A DNA stretch of 39,111 nt, taken from Planctomycetota bacterium (GTDB lineage Bacteria; Planctomycetota; Planctomycetia; Pirellulales; Pirellulaceae). A model generated the notes under the pieces. The model was not told the DNA's origin, made no database searches, and saw nothing but the letters and a program-made list of their open reading frames with translations. Location of the stretch: NCBI GenBank assembly GCA_016872775.1, contig VGZA01000058.1, positions 1 through 39,111 of the forward strand, read 5' to 3'. The position numbers and the translations under genes are program-made. Of the stretch, positions 33,269-39,111 are shown piece by piece; the first letter of the stretch is position 1, and every line of letters starts with the position of its first letter.

Positions 33269-36121
33269 TCAAGCAGGCTTCTCCAGGTTCGACCAGCGGG
33301 CCTCGATTTCGAGCCATTCGTGGCCGGCGAATTCGAGTTTCACCGCGCCATTCTCCAACCCGCATTCCGCCAGCACTTGACCGCGGAAGTCGACGCTGTG
33401 GGCCGAACCGATCGGTCGAAACGCACGCAGCAAAGCACGGCCGGCAACTCCGCGCGACTCCAGGATGCGCACGGCGAAACCGCAGACACGATCGTGCTCC
33501 CGCAATACGCGGAGATCGGTGACCTGCAGCTCGCGATTGTCCAGATGCAGCAACCATCCGTGAGGGCTCGATCGGGGCACACCGCGTATCGCCTCCTGGA
33601 TGAGCGGAGGCTGAAGGAGTTCACGGGCATCGTGAAGCGGGTGGGTCAAATCGAGTCCCAACCCGAACTGAAATTCACGTGACGACTCCCCGCGAGTCAA
33701 TAGAATCGAATCGAGCATCGCGTCGCCGGCGCGGCGATGGAAAGGAACACCGCCGCAGAGAATGCTGGTCCGCCGCGGTTCGTGCAAGAGATCGACGTAA
33801 AGGGGCGCCTCGAAACGCGGGGTACGCACCGGCTGCCTCGATTCATGGACCGTATGATACAAATCGGCCAGTTCATCTCCCCAGGCCCAACGGCAGGCGT
33901 AGTACGAATTCCAGGGATCAGCGATCGGCTCCGCAATCGGTTCGAGCTGCACGTCGATGCGAAGTACCCGAGAACCGCGCCAGAGGGAATATCGCTGGCG
34001 GAACGTTGCCAGCGTTGTTCCCGTACGATTCAGCAATCGACCCCGCGTTTCGATCCGGCCAAAAGTCGTGTCGCTTTGCGTCACCTCGATCTGGTCGCAG
34101 GCCATGACCGAATACATCTCCGCATCGGTCCCGCCGCTTCCTTCCGCCAACGACGCATCACGGAAGGCGAGCTGCTGCGAAATCCGATTGCGGCGCGCTC
34201 CATACTCGCGAAACGCCTGAAGACTGCCGGACACCGGGTTGATAATCGCCTCAAAAAACTCGTTGCGAAGAATGTTCGTGTCCGCAATCGGCGGGTCTTT
34301 CCGGCCTCGCGGCGGTACCGCGCCAGCCCGGGGTGGCGAAAGCACGGAAACGGCGCCCGACCCGCGGACCCAGGCATAGCCGAACGCCGGGACATCGACG
34401 ACCGTGTGCTGGGCTTCTCGGTCCTCGCTGGCGGCATAGATCGGCTTTGTGATTTCCGGCAGGCCCGTCAATGGCGCGTGCGTAAAACCGACTCGCCGCG
34501 GACGATTCCAGGGATTCAGTACCAGGATTCCAGGTGGCGCTTGCGCCTGCGGCTCGATCAATTGCGAGGAAAGATCCTGGGCCACATCCTCGATTCGACG
34601 GTCGAAGTCACCGACGCCCAGCTCGGAAGGTTGTTCCGCATCGGCCTCCCATTCACGGCACTCGGCGGGCTCGGGCCGCGGTTGGCCCCCTGCGAGTTCG
34701 GCCAGCGCCTGCAATTGACGGAACGATTGGCTGCGCGCCTGCAACTGCCAGTAATGCACCGAAGTCGAAACGGGGTTCGACTCCCGGCGAATCACCGCAT
34801 GTTGCAGGTAGGGCGACCGATACTGATGGGACTCGAAGTGATCGGTCTGCCCCGGGGAATCGGTATCGGCGAAATATTTGCGGAAGGTAATGAACTGGCC
34901 CAGGGCATGCGTACGGCGGGCGATCCGCCGCAGCGTATCGTACCACCGGCTGGAATGGGCAGGCCAATGCGCCAGGCAGAGCGTGGCGATAGGATCCGAG
35001 TCCATCGAGGCGCCCAGTTTGCCCGCCAGGCCGAGGAACGTCGCGGACTGATTGGCGTCCAACGGTTCGCCGCCGTAAATGTCGATCGTCGACCCATCCA
35101 TACCCGCCCATTTTGTTTTCGCCTGCGTGCCGCGCGGCGTTTTTCCCTGATCGATCGAGCAATGCACGGTGGCCTGGAATCCCAGCTTGTGCAGCACTTG
35201 CGGCAGTTGGGGCGTCAAACCGAAGCGACGTCGTCCGTAAACGGCCGGAGCCGCATCGAGCAGCCGCGCGTATTCCCGGGACGCGCACGCCAGCTGCGAC
35301 CGCATCGTCTCCAACGATAACAACGGCAGCCGCGACTCCCTCCCTTCACTGATCGTAATATCGAGTTCCCCCGAACCCAACCGGCGCCGCAGTTCCTCAA
35401 GCAGACTCGGATCCCGATCCGCAATCGCCGATAAGGTCTCGATCGAGAACTGCAAATTGATCGCCGTCCGCGACTGAAGTTCGCGCCGCAGCCGGTCCCC
35501 TGCCGTCGCATGATCGACAAACGTCCAGTCCAAAAGGTACGCCGGAACCGGGTAGTACCGGTCGCGCTCCTGCGCCAACAATTGGAAACATTGCGTCAAC
35601 CGCGCCTCGGCCTCGTCCGAATCCCCGCGCAGAATCGCCGCCGCCGCGGAACTCACCTGGGCCAGGAAATGGGCCTCGTCGAGGCTGCTGGAGTATCGCA
35701 TCTGCCGTGTAAGCAGTTGCACCTGAAGATAGCAGACACCCAGGGCCAGAAAGTCGGCGACGATCTCCGGAGGCAGGTCGGCTGCCTGGGGATAAGCCGT
35801 CAAGGCCTGTGCCAGCAATTCCTCGGGCGTCACCGGCCTGCGAATCAGCAGCCCGCCACCCTCTTTGACCCGCTGAGCAAAACCGGTTGGCAGCTGGGAA
35901 ATGCTGACCGACGGCGCCACCAGCAAATGGCTCGCAATCTCGTGCGGCGGCGTGTCGACCCTGGACCAGGTCGGCAACTTGCCCCCCCCATCGATCAGGC
36001 AGGGATGCCATAGCCCCGACCAGCTCGCCAGCAGGCTGTCCGCGTCCTCACCCTCGTGGTAGGTGGGAAAATCGTCCAGACTATGGCACGGCAGCAGAAT
36101 GACCAGGTCCTGAAAACTCAT
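33269..36121 (-). CDS. large protein resembling GH38 alpha-mannosidases (C-terminal half)
   Basis: A 950-residue protein, cytoplasmic by sequence (no signal peptide). The C-terminal half resembles the beta-sandwich region of GH38 alpha-mannosidases: NEFFEAIINPVSGSLQAFREYG, then RQRYSLWRGSRVLRIDVQLEP and repeated sandwich strands. The middle (ETLSAIADRDPSLLEELRRRLGSGELDI and FGLTPQLPQVLHKLGFQATVHC) resembles the GH38/GH57/deacetylase-like barrel. The N-terminus, LVILLPCHSLDDFPTYHEG, differs from the usual GH38 start with its HxD metal site, so catalysis is uncertain. ATG 36121 is chosen by coding character; an upstream GTG at 36322 would add 67 residues and overlap the promoter region. It is followed by cmk after 8 bases. 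Confidence 0.6.
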   Translation of the reverse strand: MSFQDLVILLPCHSLDDFPTYHEGEDADSLLASWSGLWHPCLIDGGGKLPTWSRVDTPPHEIASHLLVAPSVSISQLPTGFAQRVKEGGGLLIRRPVTPEELLAQALTAYPQAADLPPEIVADFLALGVCYLQVQLLTRQMRYSSSLDEAHFLAQVSSAAAAILRGDSDEAEARLTQCFQLLAQERDRYYPVPAYLLDWTFVDHATAGDRLRRELQSRTAINLQFSIETLSAIADRDPSLLEELRRRLGSGELDITISEGRESRLPLLSLETMRSQLACASREYARLLDAAPAVYGRRRFGLTPQLPQVLHKLGFQATVHCSIDQGKTPRGTQAKTKWAGMDGSTIDIYGGEPLDANQSATFLGLAGKLGASMDSDPIATLCLAHWPAHSSRWYDTLRRIARRTHALGQFITFRKYFADTDSPGQTDHFESHQYRSPYLQHAVIRRESNPVSTSVHYWQLQARSQSFRQLQALAELAGGQPRPEPAECREWEADAEQPSELGVGDFDRRIEDVAQDLSSQLIEPQAQAPPGILVLNPWNRPRRVGFTHAPLTGLPEITKPIYAASEDREAQHTVVDVPAFGYAWVRGSGAVSVLSPPRAGAVPPRGRKDPPIADTNILRNEFFEAIINPVSGSLQAFREYGARRNRISQQLAFRDASLAEGSGGTDAEMYSVMACDQIEVTQSDTTFGRIETRGRLLNRTGTTLATFRQRYSLWRGSRVLRIDVQLEPIAEPIADPWNSYYACRWAWGDELADLYHTVHESRQPVRTPRFEAPLYVDLLHEPRRTSILCGGVPFHRRAGDAMLDSILLTRGESSREFQFGLGLDLTHPLHDARELLQPPLIQEAIRGVPRSSPHGWLLHLDNRELQVTDLRVLREHDRVCGFAVRILESRGVAGRALLRAFRPIGSAHSVDFRGQVLAECGLENGAVKLEFAGHEWLEIEARWSNLEKPA

Positions 36122-36506
36122 CGGCGGCGCGGTTCTCGCGAGCAAATTTACGGTCAAGCGACGATTGGGGCGGCGGCCAGCAGCGTGCCAAACAGACCCA
36201 TACACCGCCCCACCACGATAGTTCAGCCCGGGCTCGACGTCGAGATACCGGCTGCGAACCGCCCGAGTCGCCACGGCATGTATTCGTCGCAGATTTCGTT
36301 GACAATTGACGACGCGTTTCACTAAACTGAAGTGGAGAGCGTCCTAGGGCGGTTCCTGCGGAATACTCCTGTTATCACGAAGTCGCTGTCTTTTCCAAAA
36401 TGTCCGATCGGATAGGCTTTGGGGAATCGTAGCACCACCGTTCTGTGAATCGTCGTCTTTAGAGGCTTGTGTTTATTTGAATCGTTGTTGTTTTGGGGAC
36501 TAGCCA
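36122..36506. other. divergent intergenic region between the GH38-like gene and the pilM-like gene
   Basis: 385 bases without a gene I can support. It holds the plus-strand promoter at 36299-36328 and a leader of roughly 170 bases that is richer in A and T than its surroundings. I found no terminator or riboswitch pattern in it, and no clear minus-strand promoter for the GH38-like gene. Confidence 0.6.
36299..36328 (+). promoter_or_regulatory. sigma-70-type promoter for the pilM-like gene
   Basis: A perfect -35 TTGACA (36299-36304), an 18-base spacer, and -10 TAAACT (36323-36328, 4/6). Predicted transcription start near 36335. Confidence 0.55.
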
Positions 36507-39111
36507 ATGGCGTCAATGAACGGCATTTGGGGAATCGACATTGGGCAATGCGCGCTCAAGGCAATGCGATGTGAAATCGCCGACGACGATCGCACCTTGA
36601 TCGCGACCGCATACGACTACGTCGAGTACCCCAAGATATTGAGCCAGCCCGAGGCGGAACCCGACGTTCTGATCCGGGAAGCACTGGAGCAGTTCCTTTC
36701 CCGAAACAAGATCCGCGGCGACCGAATCGCCATGTCGGTCGCCGGACAGTCGGGCCTGGCACGCTTCTTCAAGCCACCGCCCGTCGACGCCAAGAAACTG
36801 CCCGACATCGTCAAGTACGAAGCCAAACAGCAGATCCCGTTTCCGCTCGAAGACGTCGTCTGGGACTGGCAGCAACTTTCCGGCGGCCAAGAGGTCGAAG
36901 GATTCACGCTCGAAGCCGAGGTCGGGCTGTTCGCGATGAAACGCGAGCAGGTGTTCAAATCCCTGAAGCCGTTTGTGACCGCGGGGGTCGAACTCGATCT
37001 GGTCCAGCTGGCCCCGCTCTCGATTTACAACATGGTCACGCATGAGTTGCTCAATGACGCCGAAGGTGAAATCGATCCATCCGACCCACCCGAGTCGCTC
37101 GTCGTGCTCTCCATGGGAACCGATACGACCGATCTGGTTGTCACCAATGGCCACCGATTATGGCAGCGCAACGTCCCGCTCGGCGGCAACCACTTCACCA
37201 AGCAGCTGACCAAGGAGTTGAAACTCACCTTTGCCAAAGCCGAGCACTTGAAGCGCAACGTGCGTCAGGCCGAAGACCCCAAGACCTTGTTCCAGGCGAT
37301 GCGGCCAGTCTTCAACGATCTCGTCACGGAGATTCAACGCTCGATCGGCTTTTTCCAGAATATCGATCGCAAGGCAAAGATCGGCAAAGTGTTGATCCTG
37401 GGAAATACGACGCGGCTGCCCGGTCTGCAGCAGTACCTCAGCAAAAACCTGGGTTATGACGTAGTCGACTACTCGATGTTCACGCGGCTTTCCGGCGCCG
37501 ACGTTGTCGGCAGCCCCTCGTTCAAGGAAAATGCCCTCGCGTTTGGCGTATGTTATGGACTTTGCCTGCAAGGCGCCGGACTGGCGAAGCTGGGAACCAA
37601 CCTGCTGCCGCGTGAGATCCTCACGCAGCGGTTGATTCGCGAGAAGAAACCGTGGACCGCGGCCGGCGTCGGCGCTCTGCTCCTCGCCTGCTCGTTCAAC
37701 TTCTTCTTCCGTTACAACACCTGGTACACGGTGAATCCAGAACGTCCAACCGACGGCATCAACTGGCAACAGGCTCAGGGGGAAGTCGGAACAGTCAAAT
37801 CGCTCAGCGATACCCACCTCAAGAAAGACGCCGAACTGGCCGCCAAGATGGCGCTGGAAAAAGCCGTGGGTGAAGAGGTCGCTGGGAACTCCGACCGCCG
37901 CTTGGCGTGGATGGAAATGTTGACCGCGGTCACCGCCGGACTGCCTCCGCGGACGCCCGGCATCGACCCTCTTCGTATCGAAGACCCGGCGAAGATCCCC
38001 TTCGCTGAACGCCAGGATCTTCACTTCGAGTACCTCGAATCCGAGTACTTTCCCGATTTGAAAACCTGGTTCAACGAAGCGGTAAAGACCAGCTACACGC
38101 AAGGGAAGGACCAGATCGAAATTGAAATGAACAAGGAAGGGATACCGATCCCCGTCGCAGTCCCCGTGGCGGGATCGCCCGCGCCTGGCCAACCGGCGCC
38201 TGGCCAGCCCGCAGGTGCGGCTCCCGCAGGTGCGGCTCCCGCAGGTGCGGCTCCCGCAGGCGGTGTCTCGGGAGCGGCGGTCGTTGGTCCCGAACGCGAC
38301 GGCTGGGTCGTCGAACTGAAGGGCTACCACTATTACAACGGGGACGTGGAGTCGGGTGGTAATATTCATGTTTATCGAACATTGATGCGACATCTGATGT
38401 ATGGGTCGATCACGTTGCCGCGCGACCCGGCGAATCTTGATCCGCAAAAAGCGAACGAGACGATTGAGTTTTCACTGAAGGAACTGGGAATCAAGTTTCC
38501 CGTCATGATCTCCAGCGAGAAGCTGCAGGACGAGACCGTGTCGAATCCTCTTTACGAGAATTCGGCGGGTGGTGGTGCAGCTGGTGGCGTTGGCGGCCTC
38601 GGTGGACTCGGTGGCGGCAACGAACCCGGAGGAGTTGGCGGCGGCGTTGGTGGGCCAGGAAACGCCGCGGGGGGGCGTCAAGGAGCCGGAGGCAATCGTC
38701 CACCGGCCGACGACAGCGAAGAAGGCAAGGATAACGACAAAGACGAGAAAAAAGTCCCTGCGACTTTCGCCGTCAAGAAATTCGACTTCACCATTCAGTT
38801 CGTCTGGCAGCCGGTACCGTTGACGACACGTATGGAGAACAAGCGCAAAGCAATGGAGGCAGCCAAAGCTGCGGCGGCCCAACCGGTTGACGCGTCCAGC
38901 GTAGCCGTGCCGAACGCGGTTCCGCCGAATGGTGCCCAGCCGAATGGTGTCCAGCCCAATGCTGCCCAGCCGAATGGTGCCCAGCCCAATGCTGCCCAGC
39001 CGAATGGTGCCCAGCCGAATGGTGCCCAGCCGAATGGTGCCCAGCCGAATGGTGCCCAGCCGAATGGTGCCCAGCCGAATGGTGCCCAGCCGAATGGTGC
39101 CCAGCCGGATG
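36507..39111 (+). CDS. PilM-like type IV pilus/type II secretion ATPase fused to a PilN-like membrane segment, 3' end off the window
   Basis: 868 codons are visible and the frame is open at the window end. ATG 36507 has GGGGA upstream; ATG 36516 is an alternative. Residues 1-355 are an actin-like PilM domain: phosphate-1 GIWGIDIGQCALKA, phosphate-2 LVVLSMGTDTTDLVV, adenosine motif KVLILGNTTRLPGLQQYL. Directly after it come NLLPRE (365-370), basic residues, and a membrane helix at about 384-401, the N-terminal layout of PilN (INLLPWR plus one helix). The rest is extracytoplasmic: Pro/Ala repeats (38211-38255), a glycine-rich stretch (about residues 687-730), an acidic Lys-rich patch, a short folded segment (FAVKKFDFTIQFVWQP), and PNGAQ repeats. 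In pili, PilM in the cytoplasm binds PilN to link the motor to the PilN-PilO frame. Confidence 0.85.
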   Translation, partial: MASMNGIWGIDIGQCALKAMRCEIADDDRTLIATAYDYVEYPKILSQPEAEPDVLIREALEQFLSRNKIRGDRIAMSVAGQSGLARFFKPPPVDAKKLPDIVKYEAKQQIPFPLEDVVWDWQQLSGGQEVEGFTLEAEVGLFAMKREQVFKSLKPFVTAGVELDLVQLAPLSIYNMVTHELLNDAEGEIDPSDPPESLVVLSMGTDTTDLVVTNGHRLWQRNVPLGGNHFTKQLTKELKLTFAKAEHLKRNVRQAEDPKTLFQAMRPVFNDLVTEIQRSIGFFQNIDRKAKIGKVLILGNTTRLPGLQQYLSKNLGYDVVDYSMFTRLSGADVVGSPSFKENALAFGVCYGLCLQGAGLAKLGTNLLPREILTQRLIREKKPWTAAGVGALLLACSFNFFFRYNTWYTVNPERPTDGINWQQAQGEVGTVKSLSDTHLKKDAELAAKMALEKAVGEEVAGNSDRRLAWMEMLTAVTAGLPPRTPGIDPLRIEDPAKIPFAERQDLHFEYLESEYFPDLKTWFNEAVKTSYTQGKDQIEIEMNKEGIPIPVAVPVAGSPAPGQPAPGQPAGAAPAGAAPAGAAPAGGVSGAAVVGPERDGWVVELKGYHYYNGDVESGGNIHVYRTLMRHLMYGSITLPRDPANLDPQKANETIEFSLKELGIKFPVMISSEKLQDETVSNPLYENSAGGGAAGGVGGLGGLGGGNEPGGVGGGVGGPGNAAGGRQGAGGNRPPADDSEEGKDNDKDEKKVPATFAVKKFDFTIQFVWQPVPLTTRMENKRKAMEAAKAAAAQPVDASSVAVPNAVPPNGAQPNGVQPNAAQPNGAQPNAAQPNGAQPNGAQPNGAQPNGAQPNGAQPNGAQPNGAQPD
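38211..38255 (+). repeat. 15-bp minisatellite in the pilM-like gene (three perfect copies)
   Basis: GCAGGTGCGGCTCCC occurs three times in tandem, followed by a partial copy. It encodes an Ala-Gly-Ala-Ala-Pro repeat, preceded by a Pro-Gly-Gln-Pro-Ala pair. It is a flexible linker; the perfect identity at DNA level suggests recent expansion. Confidence 0.85.
38925..39111 (+). repeat. 15-bp minisatellite encoding PNGAQ, reaching the window end
   Basis: Twelve full tandem units of CCGAATGGTGCCCAG, with variants PNGVQ (second unit) and PNAAQ (third and fifth), run from 38925 to 39104. The window ends in a thirteenth unit that begins Pro-Asp. The last seven full units are identical at DNA level. 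Confidence 0.92.

Noticed and set aside
37158-38447. 429-codon minus-strand open frame
   Set aside because: Antisense to the pilM-like gene; it includes a low-complexity stretch that mirrors the Pro/Ala minisatellite.
38211-39111. CRISPR-like array because of regular short repeats
   Set aside because: Units are directly tandem with no spacers and keep the reading frame of a protein, so they are coding minisatellites.

Overview
The window looks like a chromosomal segment of a planctomycete. It is GC-rich, and two proteins combine a cytochrome-like haem motif with the DUF1549/DUF1553 (PSCyt/PSD) domains that are expanded in Planctomycetes; a third joins such a haem motif to WD40 repeats. It also carries tetrahydromethanopterin (H4MPT) C1 genes, which planctomycetes share with methylotrophs and archaea. 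I see no tRNA, rRNA, CRISPR array, insertion sequence or phage gene. The order or genus cannot be fixed from the sequence alone.

Layout. 1-2751 (minus) is the first 917 residues of a DUF1549/DUF1553 protein that runs off the left edge. 2945-6570 holds an RraA-like gene divergent from an MlrC-type M81 metallopeptidase, which is translationally coupled to a MATE exporter. 6799-13538 is a plus-strand run: a haem/WD40 protein, a second DUF1549/DUF1553 protein, and an ABC-2 exporter (ATPase and permease) coupled by TAATG and ATGA overlaps. A RidA-family protein follows and converges on leuS-glgC across an 18-bp palindrome. leuS and map have interlocking divergent promoters. 19589-24822 is a minus-strand information-processing block: SRP RNA, dnaX, ybaB/ebfC, recR, then rpoN and nrdR. 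A DtxR/MntR-type regulator is divergent from a plus-strand operon of mch, an H4MPT-type ATP-grasp ligase, OleC-like and OleD-like genes. A ketosynthase and an acyl carrier protein come next. A minus-strand set (GH38-like protein, cmk, plsC) converges on the ACP gene with a 35-base overlap. The right end is a PilM-like gene that continues out of the window.

How the genes work together. ffs-dnaX-ybaB-recR is a widely conserved housekeeping neighbourhood. The dnaX gene has a run of ten A residues at which slippage by one base in either direction gives a prompt stop, which predicts a short gamma-like clamp-loader subunit. The mch and ATP-grasp genes belong to H4MPT-linked formaldehyde oxidation. 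They are tied by a 4-base overlap to OleC, an enzyme of head-to-head hydrocarbon synthesis, and OleA and OleB are not present here. The adjacent ketosynthase, ACP and PlsC suggest a lipid theme for 27.5-32.6 kb. The PilM-like protein carries a PilN-type NLLP motif and membrane segment directly after its actin-like domain, so it appears to be a PilM-PilN fusion.

Most promising leads are the dnaX slippage site, the C1/olefin operon with its ketosynthase-ACP neighbour, and the PilM-PilN fusion. All functional statements come from reading motifs by eye; no database search was run.
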